Below are positions 1-12,770 of a stretch of DNA of 64,000 nt, piece after piece. The notes beneath the pieces are model-generated. The model searched no databases. It had not been told where the DNA came from and saw only the letters and a program-made list of their open reading frames with translations. Position 1 is the first letter of the stretch; each line of letters begins with the position of its first letter. Both the position numbers and the translations under genes were made by a program. The stretch is from Heliocidaris erythrogramma (taxonomy: Eukaryota > Echinodermata > Echinoidea > Camarodonta > Echinometridae): contig CM046858.1 of NCBI GenBank assembly GCA_025617745.1, positions 29,092,534 to 29,156,533 of the forward strand, written 5' to 3'.

Positions 1-182
1 AGAGCAGGGCAGATGCAAGCAATGTGTGAATCATTCTCACATTCTACAAAAAAATAAAAATTAATAAAAAAATTAATGCCAAATACAGCTTTTCAGCAAC
101 TAAAAGAATGAAATACATGTACAAGTATTGTACAATGTAAATGTACATACTTAATACAGCAACATTGTCATCAAACTGTAAG

Positions 183-586
183 AGAGTATCGAAGTGATGA
201 CGTCACAAAAAGCTATTTTTTCATTTTGACATTTTTTATACCATATCTCAAAGGAACATGGTGAAAAACATCCAGAGCCCAAATTTTATGGCAATTGGCT
301 CATTGGGCCCCCGAGATATGGCTGCATGAATACCTCCTTAGCCCCATTGAAGTCAGTGTTAAATTGGCCTGGTTCTAAACTGTTAAGAACCAGGCCAATT
401 TACACTGACTTCAATGGGGCTAATTAGATATTCATACATTGTAGCCATACCTTGAGCCACCATGAACTGATTCATGCCAAATTTGATGTGTGAACGTTTT
501 CCATCATGCTCTACCTACATAAATATGGTCCTAAAAATACTGAAATACAAAAATCAAAATTTGATGACGTCACACTTCGGTACTCT
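183..586. repeat. Fold-back element with CRE-containing inverted ends and a perfect-like core hairpin
   Basis: The outer arms at 183-206 and 563-586 are inverted copies (AGAGTAYCGAAGTG followed by TGACGTCA). Each arm holds one palindromic TGACGTCA octamer, at 198-205 and 565-572. A second, almost perfect hairpin lies inside at 340-421, with arms of about 40 bp beginning AGCCCCATTGAAGTCAGTG. The intervening sequence also pairs imperfectly. The structure fits a palindromic non-autonomous DNA transposon. I see no coding sequence and could not define a target duplication. Confidence 0.6.
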
Positions 587-1107
587 ATTTTACACAAAAC
601 AACGGAAAGGTTGAGATGATCAATGGATATGGGTAAAATGTTTATCCATGGACCTATTAAAAAACTCCATGTTTTTCCAGAAAACATATATTATGAAGTA
701 TACATCCCCTGTACATAAAAAATGTTAAGTTACACATGTACAACTTATAAACACACTTTAAATGCGATAGATACATGTACTCTGGAAAATGCACCATTCA
801 TGATCTGTGTACCAGGAGACCATGAAAGGTGCCAACGGGGCATTAGGCAAATTGGCAACATGTATGTATCCCATCAAGCTAATTACTACCCCAACGGCAG
901 GACAGCATCAGTTCCTAATGGTGTGCCCAAGTTTCTAGGCCAAACTGATGCAGTAATGATGGACATATTTTAGACAAATTTGCTCCTGTACAGAAATAGC
1001 ATCAGTTCCTTATGGGGTATACAGTGTTATGTCTGCAGATGCAATTAATGCAGTAATGAGATACATTTTCAAGATTTCCTCCTGTCTGGGGTTGAAGGAG
1101 TAATACA

Positions 1108-1335
1108 GCAGCAGCAGTAGTAGTAGTAATACAGTAGTAGCAGTAGCAGCAGCAGCAGTAGGAATAGGAGTATCAGTAGCAATTAGTAGCAGTACAGTAG
1201 TTGAAGTTGTAGCAGTATGTAAGTTGTAGTAATAGTAGAAGCAGTTAGAAGCAGCAGCAGCAGCAGTACTGTAGTACTAGCAGTGGCAGCAGCAGCAGCA
1301 GTAGCAGTAGCAGTAGCAGTAGCAGTAGCAGTACA
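1108..1335. repeat. Compound trinucleotide microsatellite (CAG/TAG/AGT)
   Basis: About 230 bp of imperfect CAG, TAG and AGT triplets with several pure CAG runs, ending in a TACATGTA block. Low complexity; no coding inference is made. Confidence 0.9.
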
Positions 1336-1907
1336 TGTACATGTAGATGACTTTGTTGGATAACTAGATTAGCACAAGGATAATTTGCCACAAGGTCCAT
1401 TCAGGGCAGAATATGACATTGTGCAACCACACTTGAAGGTACTAATGTATTAAAACCAGAAACATTCACGACATGAGACTTTCGCAAATTGTAAACGACG
1501 ACCATCTTCACAGCAAGAATCTTTGGCAATTTGCAAAAGTCTAGCGTTAGGTCGATTATGATTCAATTATTTTGCGGCATGAAACTGCCGCAGATCTGAA
1601 CCACTCACAAAAAAATTTTCAGGAATCTTTCTTTTAGTGGTTCAGGCATTAAAGACAGTTTTATGCCATGAAATAAATGAACAACATCCAATATTTGCGA
1701 TTCACAAAAACTTTTGTTGCAAAAATACCCATTGTTCCTACTGTAGTTCTTGAAAGACTCTGGTTTTACTGAGTCATCTCTTTCCAAGAAGAAAATAAAA
1801 ATTGAATAAACCATTTACATGTAAATTTTTCACCCTTCACAAAAAAATGCAAAGTTTCAAGCAGGAAGACCATTGTGCATGTTCAGAGAAATTTCATTTT
1901 TGGTTAA

Positions 1908-2351
1908 AGACCTCAGCCTGACCGAATTTTGAAATATACCCTTTATTCATCCACGGGGAGCTATATATTTTCTGAACAAATTGAAACCAACTTCATGAGA
2001 TTCCGTTTCCTGTGGAATGAGTAACAGCGTCCCGAATGTTGAGCCCCGGTGGTTTTTCTGACGAGGGCCCCGTCTCTGAGGAACGCTACTCTGCAGGGGG
2101 TGAAAATTTGATGACGACATATCGTGTAGACGCACTCGGAGCTGTATACATGACATGTCGTCACACGTCTAGCGACCCCCTGCAGTTTCCTCTGTTGTTA
2201 CGCCATAGGGAGGGGGCGGACCAAAAAAAATTATCTTTTTTATTTTTTATGGATAAACGGAGACGAAAATTTATGAATAAATGGGGAATTATATTCTTTG
2301 TTCACTAAGCTTTACGTCAATATACGGTTGTTTTGGGTCAGGCTGAGGTCT
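1908..2351. mobile_element. TTAA-flanked MITE, TIR AGACCTCAGCCTGACC
   Basis: The 444-bp segment starts AGACCTCAGCCTGACC and ends with the exact reverse complement of these 16 bases. TTAA lies immediately outside both ends (1904-1907 and 2352-2355). TTAA target sites with inverted ends fit piggyBac or Kolobok-class non-autonomous elements. Small overlapping reading frames inside it (2036-2308 and minus-strand frames) have no recognisable similarity and are treated as spurious. Confidence 0.85.
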
Positions 2352-2422
2352 TTAATATCTTACTTCCCTAAGGCAAACAAATTAAGACGAAAGTGGCTGG
2401 ATATATATAGCCTACACATGTG

Positions 2423-2712
2423 GAAGTGTCGTATAGTGGTTCATTCACTTGACTCTCAATCCAAGGGTTGAGGTTTCGAATCTCCGCCCGGCACTAACGT
2501 CTTTTGGCAAGACATTAATCCACATTTGCCACTCTCCATCCAGGTGTTAAATGGGTACCTGGCAGGATTTATTCCTTGAAATGCACTGCGCTGATTACGG
2601 CTGCCGGAGCTAAAACCAGGGTAATAAGAACCCTTTGGAAGCGCATAGGGATGTTATATCATAATGTGATATGCGCTATACAAGAACAGTCCCGTGGTAT
2701 TATTATTATTTA
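2423..2712 (+). mobile_element. tRNA-derived SINE, copy 1
   Basis: The head has pol III promoter-like boxes: an A-box-like TATAGTGGTTCA and a B-box-like GGTTTCGAATC about 35 bp later. It is followed by a conserved body (GGCAAGACATTAATCCACAT, then GGGTACCTGGCAGG) and a tail ending in ATT repeats. The same architecture recurs at 3541-3846 (inverted), 14236, 49408 and 61930. It is a non-autonomous retroposon that would need LINE machinery. Confidence 0.85.
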
Positions 2713-2786
2713 TACCATTGCTATGACGTCAATCTATTCAATAAAGTGTAGATTATTTTTACGAATGTACGCAATGGTTTAAGTCA

Positions 2787-2883
2787 GAGAATAGCCTTGG
2801 AAGTGCAGATTCGCCACTACCAATCTACTTGGCTACGCCTCATAGATTCGGAACTACGAATCTACACTTCCTCGGCTATTCTC
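2787..2883. repeat. Short palindromic repeat
   Basis: The inverted arms are GAGAATAGCC...GGAAGTGCAGATTCG and CGAATCTACACTTCC...GGCTATTCTC, with an inner copy of AATCTAC/TAGATTCG between them. The segment can fold into a cruciform or hairpin of about 95 bp. Probably a small palindromic MITE; no function is inferred. Confidence 0.55.
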
Positions 2884-3540
2884 CTTTACATAAAATCTCT
2901 TTCTGCATGTTTTATTATTCGTGCTCTCCATTATCCCTTTTAGTTTGAATCATGGTTCCCAGAAAAGAAAGGTGAATCATTGTACTTGGAATTCTAAATA
3001 AGCTATGGTTTCTATTTTTTTTTTAAATGTGTTACAATACAAAGAAACACAAAAATTTAACACTGAAAAGAAGTAGTATACAGAGTCATGTACACCACCA
3101 GACTGTGAAGAAAATGACATCATGGAGAACTCTTTAGATTCCATGTTGTATCAAGAAAAGCTCATGAGTATGGTGTCTAAATCCATTCTGTGAATTATTC
3201 AAAGTATGATGTCATTAACTTTCACTACATGGTACATGCTGCATGAATAATACAGCAGCATATGCTCAACTGCTACAATGCATACATGTAGCCTTTCTGC
3301 CAAACTCACTATCTTCAGTTTCAGGAATAAGCAAAGGCAAAAATGCATATATTTGAGCAGTTTTCTTTATTGTCATTATTTAGGTAAAATATGCAACCTC
3401 CCCCCCTCCAAAAAAAAAAATGGGAATAAATAATCATTTTTAAAAAATTATATGTATAGAGCATTTTGGAATGACTCTTGTATCAGCTTTTCAGCAACAG
3501 TTGAGTTTATTTCATTATAGAATTCACAACAATAATCCGG

Positions 3541-3846
3541 TATAATAATAATAATAATATTCCGTTCTTGTATAGCGCATAACACGTTATGATACATACA
3601 TGTACGTCTCTATGCGCTTCCAAAGGGTTTGGATTATATTACCCTGGCTTTAGCTCTGGCAGCCGTAATCAGCGCAAGTGCGTTTCAAGGAATAAATCCT
3701 GCCAGGTACCCATTTACTACACCTGCATGGAGAGTGGCAAATGTGGATTAATGTCTTGCCAAAAGACACTAGTGCCGGGCTGAGATTCGAACACTCAACC
3801 CTTGGATTGAGAGTCAAGTGAATGAACCACTATACCACGACACCTC
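3541..3846 (-). mobile_element. tRNA-derived SINE, copy 2 (inverted relative to copy 1)
   Basis: Read on the minus strand this matches the copy at 2423-2712 along its whole length: the pol III A- and B-box-like head, the GCAAGACATTAATCCACATT block, the GGTACCTGGCAGG block, and a tail of AAT/ATT repeats (TAATAATAATAATAAT on the plus strand). Copies 1 and 2 face each other about 830 bp apart, so a transcript crossing both could form a long double-stranded RNA. Confidence 0.85.
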
Positions 3847-5521
3847 CACATAATGACTATTTGTGATTTAATTTCTGTGTACATTCAAAATATAGGTGTT
3901 CATTGTAGCTATTGCTATTCAAATATCAAAACAATATACATGTATCGGCCTTTTTAATTCAGGAATTGTGATTCTCAGGATTCGCAATGCGGTGAGGCAC
4001 CTACATGTACATGTATCGAGTGCAACAGAGACGGGGTGAAATTCGCAATGCCTCATATTTGGACAATTTTCGTTCAATGCTCACTCTGCCTTTGCTGTAC
4101 GTTTCACCTGCGAAGTATCAGAATGCTTTTCCCACACTTCAAAAATTGGAGAAATACACATCAATGATAGTGGTTGAAATTGGTCTATCTGTGGTATCCG
4201 AGAATTGAAAATTGCTTTAATCCTGGCATTCTTATGTAGTGTACCGAAGAGGATGATGTCAGGTGTAAATGGTGCATGGTCTATTATGAACTATACTGGA
4301 TTATGTGCTATTCTAAATGATTTTTACCTCTCACTTGTTCAGTATTTAACTTTAAGATGATAAAAAAAAATCACAGCACCTTACATGTGCATGTAGGTAT
4401 GCTACATGTATCTTGCTATTTATTATCTAAAATCAAAGAAATCTGACAAGAAGTTTTTGAGGGCATAACAAAAATGCACATTTACATAAGGACTACTAGC
4501 TACCTGCATTTATCATTTCCTTTTCTCTTCTCCCTATCCTCTTGTCTTTCTGCCTTCAGGACTAGAAGTACGCACATCCTACACATACCAGTAGATACCA
4601 GTCTATTCTATTCTGTAGCACAAACAATCCTACATGTAGTGCTGTAGCTTGCAACCCAAAATCCTAGTCTAGTCTGCTCTGGCTCTTAACTACTAAATAT
4701 ATCCTTACCGGGTTCTGGACCGGTCCGGTAAGTCGTTAAGAACCACATATAAATCTATTATCAAATTTTTGGACACCAATGACACCAATGTTCTAACATT
4801 ACAATACAGTCTAGTGTAGCCATACATGTACATACATGTATTATTAGAAAAGGAGCCTTTCTGAACTTGATAATGCCAACCAAAAAACGCTTTTTAACAA
4901 CTGTTTTCTATTGAACCTCTATTACCGAGTTGACATGATTTGACTTTTAGTCTGGTTCGTGTCTGGCTTGGCTCAAAGCCTTCAGTTTGGCAAGTTTGAG
5001 ACCAGTTCTGGTTGGGAGCTACAGCACTGGTATACCTTCTAATGTACATACTTTCAATATCATCCCCCAGCAATGCAGGGAAGGAAACTTCTTGGCTTTT
5101 GTAAAACCACACAAGCATTATTTTGCTTTCACTTTTCACAATGTATTGTATATGGCCAATTTTACAATCAGTGGTGTAAAACACAGTATTGGCACTTTTG
5201 GTGTAGAACTTTCATATACATTGAAAGATGTGCATTATTTTTTCCATAAACTTACCCTCCCTAGTGTCTACCTTGGGTACCTTAAGAAACTTCTCTTAGT
5301 TTTCCTTTCAGATGTGATGGACACTTATGTGCTTGAAATCAGACACTTTCGGTGTACTCGCTCTGACATAGTTTTTTTGTCAGAGCCAGCATTTTAAATT
5401 GTTTATTCCTTTCCATTATTTTTGTTGTTGTTGTGATAGACAAGTGTCCAATATTAAATGCCATTATGTTTTCCAGGTTCTGCTTTGTCTTCTTTCAAGA
5501 CTGAAATTGTTCAAACTTTAC

Positions 5522-6517
5522 GTTTCGGAGGTGACATTTTCCGTTAACAATTAACCCCTCTTTTGAGTAAGCTGTTGTACATAATTAATAACAGTGAACT
5601 TTGTTAATTACTATCAAAACAGAAAAGTAAGCGATCTAACTTTACTTTGGTCAAAAGATTATTTCATTTAAATAAGTTTGTTTTTTTTTGTTAGCATTTA
5701 TAAATTTATGTTAACTTTTCCGTTAACTTTTATGTCACCTCCGAAACAACAGTTTTATACATTTGATTTTATATTCTTGACATCAATTATACGTTACATT
5801 TATAAAAAAATGTAACATATTCCCTAACACTATCTATGAAGGAAAGAAATAGAAAGAGAGCCTGCTGTTTTCATTTTCGGGCAATTTACACATTTCCGTT
5901 AACACTTGTCACCTCCGAAACAACTGTCACCTCCGAAACAACTGTCACCTCCGAAACAACAAGTGTATAATATCTGATAATTTCTTACAGACAAAACACT
6001 TTTGTTAAATATTGTCCAATTGACAGAAATCCCCTTTGGATGAGAATCCTAATATGACAACAGAAAGTGAGAATTTCCAATAGATTAATGTAGGATATAA
6101 TAAAAACGAAAAATTGCTGTCTCGGAGGTGACAAAATACTGTTAACAAGACTTTTTGCTCATTTCTATTGAAAGGAAACCATATTATGTTCACAAATAGT
6201 TTCATTTATTTTGGTAACTTACATCTCAAAGTGGAAATATTAACTAACACACTCTAACTTTCTTTTTGATTAATTCACTGCATGTTTTAGGGCAAATTTA
6301 CATTTTTTCCTCTTTTTGAACAAAGAGCATGCACAAAATGCATCTATCTGTTGTATACATGATACTGTAATCAAGATCAATTCTCCTGTTCCAGTTCAGT
6401 AAAAATCTAAATGCTTTAACCTCAAATACATGATTTCCAACTAACAATTTAGTTGTGAAGATTTTAGCAAAACAGCTTTCCACGTAGATTGCCTTTCCTT
6501 GTGTTTCGGAGGCGACA
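5522..6517. repeat. Cluster of seven TGTCACCTCCGAAAC motifs in both orientations
   Basis: The 15-mer TGTCACCTCCGAAAC occurs at 5733-5747, 5907-5921, 5925-5939 and 5943-5957. Its reverse complement is at 5522-5536, with one-mismatch-type variants near 6120-6133 and 6503-6517. Three copies are in tandem at 18-bp spacing. A second motif, TTCCGTTAAC, lies beside several of them. There is no coding sequence nearby. It may be a regulatory cluster or the internal repeats of an old element. Confidence 0.7.
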
Positions 6518-6699
6518 TTACTGGAAAGGGAGAGGTCCAAAACAAGATTTCTAGACTTTAGATCTCAGTATAATTTCGGTGAGGTTTTTCGTTATTACAA
6601 TGTTTAATCATATAATTTGGTTATCAGCACTCAAATTTCAAGGAAATAATAATATGCTTCCTTAATTTCCCTTTCCCAGTTTCAGTCCCTTATAAGGAT

Positions 6700-6925
6700 A
6701 TATGAGACGAATGGGGGAGTTGTCCACAGCTACAAAATGTACATCACAGTGACATAATACCTATTTGGCCAATTTGAAATTCCCATATGTATAGTGATTA
6801 CAACTTTCAAAGATTCATAACTTTCTTATTGCTTGTCCGAATTCGTTCAAACTTTCACCAATCCGCTTCTCTGATTTTTCCTCTTTCTTTCATTTAGCAA
6901 CTTGCTACTGAGGTTGGATTTCCCT
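6700..6925 (-). mobile_element. Copy of a TTAA-associated dispersed repeat (end AGGGAAATCCAACC)
   Basis: The right end reads GGTTGGATTTCCCT followed by TTAA at 6926-6929. The sequence back to about 6700 is the inverted counterpart of 63617-63830: shared blocks include the CTGATTTTTCCTC, GTCCGAATTCG, CATAACTTTCTT and GTGACATAAT regions. The left end was not resolved. No coding potential seen. Confidence 0.6.
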
Positions 6926-7284
6926 TTAAATCAGAAAATGATACTCTCTCACTTTGATTTTTAAAAAATATGAACATGATTTCTTGGGGGTGGGGGAGAT
7001 TTATGGCAGTCTAATGCCAGATTCGAGATGAGAGTAAAACAGCCCATAACAATACAAAGAAAGTGTTTTTAAAAATATCATTTTTGTTCATGGGATCCTC
7101 TTTCGAAAACCCAGTTCCCTTTAAAATTGTCTATTAACCATCTTTCTTATTTTCCTTTCCACCAGTTTTAAGTAAAACCCTATCCCCCCTCCCCCAAATG
7201 TTAACTCATAAAAAATGATATATTGATGTACTCCCTCCATTGGAATGATGTGTTTACACAAGGATAATGATTGACTACTGTTAT

Positions 7285-7322
7285 ATATCATCACTCCTCT
7301 CTCTCTCTCTTTCTCTCTCTGC
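7285..7322. repeat. CT-rich microsatellite
   Basis: A short run of CTCTCTCT with a few interruptions. Simple sequence only. Confidence 0.8.
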
Positions 7323-8939
7323 TTCCTGAAACATGAATCATATCTAACATTGACAACCAACCTAGTGCTGATGTTCAAAGCATGTGGAAAATGAAATACG
7401 ATACCAGAAATACCCTCAATTTTATTTCTCATATCCTACAAAATGTAGGACGTGCTGAAATGAATACATGCTACTGCATTGTGTGCCCCATTTGCAAAAA
7501 TGAAAGCACTCACATGCCTTTTGATGTCAATATTAATCCCCACATAACTTCTGCAAATCATATTTGTCCTAAATTATGGACAAATATTGTATAGAGCTGT
7601 ACATGTACATGAATTCCATGAATCTCTCAGAGTAGCTCTACTATACATACTGTATGTATACATGTACATTGAAATATTATTTCTCTACCCACTCAGACAC
7701 TGAAGTGCAATAAGTCTGTTCATCTTAACAACTCTAGAATATACATGTACATGTATGTGTTGCAAATGTTTGTAGGCCTACATGTACATTTCTTTGATAT
7801 ACAATACAATACAATGTACAATACATACATGTATGTATTGCATATATGTACCCCTATATTGTGTTTAGCATATACATGTATATGCATTTCAATTTAGAAT
7901 CCAAATAATCTTCTAAAACCTCTCCAAAACAGATGTATATGCAGATTTCTTACAAAAACAGCACTTGGGTCAAGTCATGAAATTTGTTTGGCTATTAAAC
8001 TATAAGCAGACATATACGTACATGCATAAAGGCTGTAAACAATGCTAAAAGTCTTTTGTTGTCTGGAGATTTCTACTGCACACATGTACCCCACTCACAA
8101 ATGCATCAGACTACATGGAATAGCAATCAATTAAACAGATGTGGAAAATGTCAATTTTGTTGTGGATGCCAGATGGTTAGGCGATACCCAGTAACCCTGT
8201 AACCTAACCCATAGCCATGCCTATAAACCCAAGCCTCTATGGGACATGCACAAGTTCACAAACAACTCATTCTATCGACATCAATACTAATTTGATCATG
8301 TCAATTCAAATTTCCAAATATCATTTCCATATTTTCCCCAAAAAATGCTTTTGGGTTCTACTGTGTCAGAATAATGAAGTCAATTCATACATGTAATTCA
8401 GTTTGATTGCATTATTTCCCCCTCTCCAATTCATTTGCATATTCTTTTTTGGTTTGTTTGATTGCTCTCAAATTATGTGCATCATGTTTGTCTGTTCATA
8501 TCAATGACAAAGACAGTTTTCTCTAACAACGGTATGAAAAGGAGTATTGCATTGCTCACCAAACTCAGGACATTTAGTGACAGATTCATGTATGAATGCA
8601 GAAATTGCACAGGGCTTCTCCACGACATGGCAAGACTATGTATTATATGCCTGCCGTACTCTATTTTAAGTGAAATATACATTGTATCTAAGCCTACATG
8701 ATACAAATATAGCTTACTGTACATGTGTAATTAATATGCATAATGAAGCATGTGCATGTACATGGAGGATTTCACTCCAGGACAAAAAGTTTCAGCATCT
8801 GAGAAGCTTGTCTACTGTACATGGATAATATATTACATGTCAAAAACAGCATTTAGCTTGACAAGGTTTTAATGTTAAATATAAAATATAAATCGGAGTG
8901 CAGAAATGTACATACAGTATACATGTACATGTAGCTCGC

Positions 8940-9050
8940 CTTTTCCTTCTACTCATTACTCTTTCTCCTTCTTCTTCTCCTTCTCCTCCTCCTCTTCTTC
9001 TTCTCCTCTTCTCCTCCCTATTCATCTATTTCTTTTTTGTCTTTTTTTTT
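8940..9050. repeat. Polypyrimidine (CTT/CTC) tract
   Basis: About 100 bp of nearly pure pyrimidine on the plus strand, mostly CTT and CTC triplets. It produces low-complexity reading frames on both strands that are not genes. Confidence 0.85.
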
Positions 9051-9771
9051 AACTATTATCTCTTTGTCATGAAAAGCATAACATTTGTTCAAAAGTGTAC
9101 ATACATGTACATTACACAAAAATTAAAAGCTACATACATGTATATAGTGAATGTTGATTTGATTTTGTAGTATATTCCAGATACCATTTATATTATCTAG
9201 CATCCACTGAGAGGAAAGTTGATCAAACCTCACTGTCACTGCTAATAGAATAATGGAAGTCATTAGCCCAACTCAAGACTCATTAAATCATCAAATGAGT
9301 CATATAATCTGACATGTTGTTTACAAGAACCTAAACTAGCTCAATGCACATTGCTGTAGTATGTTGGAGTGGTGGTGATCAGGACTGGTATTTAGGCGGC
9401 CTCACAGTGTCAAATGACAAGGACTTCACCTGTCAGCCAAATACTGACACTGACCTTGAAATGTCTTTCTTTTCTTCTCCTTTATGCCTCCATTTTCACT
9501 TCGTTTTATGTGGACCACTAATCACATTGCACTTCTTGCTTTTGATTTATGTATCGGTATGTATTTTTCTCCATTAAAAAATTGATTTTAATGATAAAAA
9601 GGTTGGCATAATGTTATAAAGAATTGTTCTTTTTACAACTGGTATTTTCATTTTCCTGATATTTGAGAAAGGTATAGCTTGAGTAAGAAACTGTTCAACC
9701 TCCCACAGGTATACAGTCATGTCTGCAATGTACTGTAGAAGCATCCAGGCTACAAAAGCAATAATCTTTAA

Positions 9772-10203
9772 CCCTTTCAGGACAGGAATTATTTAAGGGC
9801 TAAATTGAACACATTTTGTTCTTCGAATTGGCAACAATAATATTTTTCTTTTAGTGCTATATGGTTCTAATATTAAGGTGTAATGTCTTTGAGAACAGTA
9901 TACATGGTTTACGGAATTGTGGTTTAAGGAATTTTGTAGAAAAGTTGAAAAAAAATTGCCATTGTTGATGAAATGATTTTGAACCTCTCAATGTGTTGCC
10001 AATTTAAGGATTGTGAAGCTTAATTATTCTCGTTTTTAAACTTCCTGGCATCAAACGCAATATGGTCATGCAACAAAAATGGACACGGTGTGTGCAGAAA
10101 TTTTTGCTCTTTCTGCTCATGCATCTGGTATATTTTTTAGGGCTCTGAATCAAAAGTTATTATTGAGCAAAACCACAAAATGTGGTCAATTGTCTCGAAA
10201 GGG
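9772..10203. mobile_element. TTAA-flanked MITE, CCCTTTC family, copy 1
   Basis: The 432-bp element has inverted ends CCCTTTCAGGACA and TGTCTCGAAAGGG, with TTAA on each side (9768-9771 and 10204-10207). Related copies are at 50841-51224 (inverted and nested in another element) and 62646-63034. Shared internal blocks include TTGGCAACAAT, TTGAACCTCTCAATGTGTTG and CATGCAACAAAAATGGACAC. The CCC start and TTAA site fit a piggyBac-like non-autonomous family. Confidence 0.85.
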
Positions 10204-12559
10204 TTAATACTTCACAACCACTGAATTTAGAGTTTCCAAATGCAAATAACCTAGTTATCTGCAAGAGGAAATCAGATTCACACATGTCACCCACTTGTGA
10301 ACTTTTTGTTACTTTGCTAGGCAACCGATAGTCTAGCTTCCAGACATTACTATGAATAATAACTGACTACCCCAATCAGTAGATGTACATGTATTTTGTA
10401 ACATACAATGTAAATGTACCTACAAGTAGTGACCACATTTAAGATTTTAGTATATCTTGCCTCCTAAAGCTTGGATCAGACAAAATATTACAGTAAAATG
10501 GAATTTCTAATTAAAGTCAATTCATACTCACAATCCCATAATTACTGTTCAGCTTATAATACTTGGTAATGCTTGCTAATGTAAAAGCAAAAGAAACTAT
10601 GATGTGCCAAGTGTAAAAAAAACTTGTAAAAACTGATTTTTATCTTTTAAAATGTTTTTTATTGCTTTTGCTATTGCTTTCCAGAGCTAAGTCGCTCACC
10701 GCCTCCCGTGTGTTCTGGATGTGCCTGAATTACAGACTGGGCAATTCTCTCTTCAAATGGAAAAAAGACTTGAAGCTTGAAGCTATTTTCTACCAATGAG
10801 TGGGTGAAAATTGGCCGGCTCAAGAATGGGGGAGGTAATGAAAGCTAGACCTGTACATGTGACTTGTGAAGACATTTCCAGTTCTTCTAAAAATAAACAA
10901 TTTTAATCAAACCTTCCTTTTAACCAATGTGCATACAGTATATTTGCCAACTCCTTCAAACGGTGGCCACCACGGCATTGGAAAATGCAAACAGCTTGCC
11001 TCCCATTATTAGAACTTGGTATACAGAGCCTGTATTACGTATGCACATGTATATAAAAATCAAATTCTGTACAGAAAATCATGAGCCATAACGAAACTAA
11101 GCCTATTGTAAATTAATGAAAGTACAAAAAGCCCTATTATACAGTATGTCTATCTTCAATGGCAAATACTTCTAACCAAATAAATAGTTGTACAGATAGA
11201 CCTATTAAAGTCTAATTATAGTGCAATGTACAAATGTATATTGATGTGAATTTAATTTGTTGTAGGCCTATATCCTATTCAGCTGGCCCGACATTTAAAA
11301 CAAAAATGATGTAATTGTGTATTCAGATAGGTTTATTTCTCATCAGAGATGTTAATGTTTTATTTCTTTTTAAAACTCACATTCGGGTGAGATCAAAATC
11401 ATTCCTTATTCCGTAAATATTTAATGTTGTAACAATCCAGTTCCCAAGAGTTTCAAATTACCCCTCAACCTTGAGGAGATTTAACAATCGAATAGTCCCA
11501 AGTATTAACATCCGAGTTCCAAGCTCCCCTTTCCTGTATCAAACTCTTGAATTCAAAAGTGCAAGATCATAATCAGTCTCTCATTCAAAACCTCTATCTC
11601 TCAAACATGCAGTTTAACTGTCAACAAGTTCTGCTTTTTCATTTTCTGATTTAATTTAGTTTCCTTCTTTCCTGACATTTGAGTGAAATCCACTCCACAA
11701 GTGGTTACCCTCTATGACGAGTTCTTTAAAGCCTGTCATCATGAAATACATTAAGGCCCTGAATCTTAAGGGTGCAGCCATGTGTAAATAAGAACTCCAC
11801 TCTTGAGCTGGAGAATAGATCCTATTTCCTGGACCCCAGAAACGTAATACCGAGAGAGATGTCTTCCTAACTGTCAATGACGCAAATATGGTACCCATCT
11901 AATTAAATACAAATTAAAGGCACAAATGTACAGTATGAGGCTAATGGGAGCACAAATATATCAGTACTCGTATATATGCAGTACCCTCCTACATGAATGC
12001 AACAGAGTTTGGAAACAAAAGTACATGCAGGTATTTACACAAAAAAGGCTTTACTAATGTGCAGAAATTTAGAGTAAAGTGCCCTTCATAAAAAAGAAGA
12101 AATATTATATACATGTACATATACATGTAAAGCGGTCATTCCATTGGGTTGGGGCAAAAATAATGACAATGTCCATGTAAAGGTGGTATGAGATCTTCTA
12201 TTACACAAGAAAGATGAAATCATCTGTTGAAGATTTTTATGGTTGTGAATATATGTATAGGAGTGCCCAGCCATAACCATTCCTGTTTCAGTTGGTACTC
12301 TTTCACAGCTTTCCTCAATGTGCATTTCATAGGAGACACGGTTCTTCACTTCTGGTATGTCACAAAATTTGCCCCAAACCTGTGGAATGGCCTAAAACCA
12401 TTATATGAAATTGGTCAAATATGGGTTTTGATTTGTTCCTTTATTCAATAATTTGGCTTCAAAAATATTAATTTGATATCATATTTCCCTGCATCCACAT
12501 GTCAAATTACCCAGCCTTTTTTTGTTTTTTTGTTTACCTGATGCAAATAAGGAGGCTGG

Positions 12560-12770
12560 TACATTATCTTAGAATATGAACGCACCCCACATGTGACCTT
12601 TCTCCCATGGCGGTAAGTTCATATAACTGGCATAACCATGGAACCAACCAGACTAGCCTTATTTTCATTAAATTGTGAGTCAAGACACCAAGGGAGCAGT
12701 GCCTGTGACAATCAGGTCAGTGTCCCCAAGACTGACACCAGTTGAAATATTCTGTAATGCAGAGTGAGCC
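12560..12770. repeat. Diverged duplicate A of a 200-bp repeat pair
   Basis: Matches 13030-13240 in the same orientation with roughly three quarters identity over about 200 bp. Shared blocks include TTTTCATTAAATTGT and the GTGACCTTTCTCCCATGGC region. The second copy keeps an open minus-strand frame of 88 codons (13012-13278) but this copy is interrupted, and I recognise no protein family. Best read as a local duplication or two insertions of one repeat. Confidence 0.55.

Noticed and set aside
4894..5397. 136-codon plus frame and overlapping 96-codon minus frame
   Set aside because: No recognisable domain, unusual composition, no splice or codon evidence; open by chance in AT-rich DNA.
10690..10775. 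Possible minus-strand exon with FEERIAQSVIQAHPEHTGGG and a GTGAGC donor
   Set aside because: Reads well for about 27 codons and has a donor, but no convincing acceptor and no family match; it does not resemble WAVE. Left out for lack of support.
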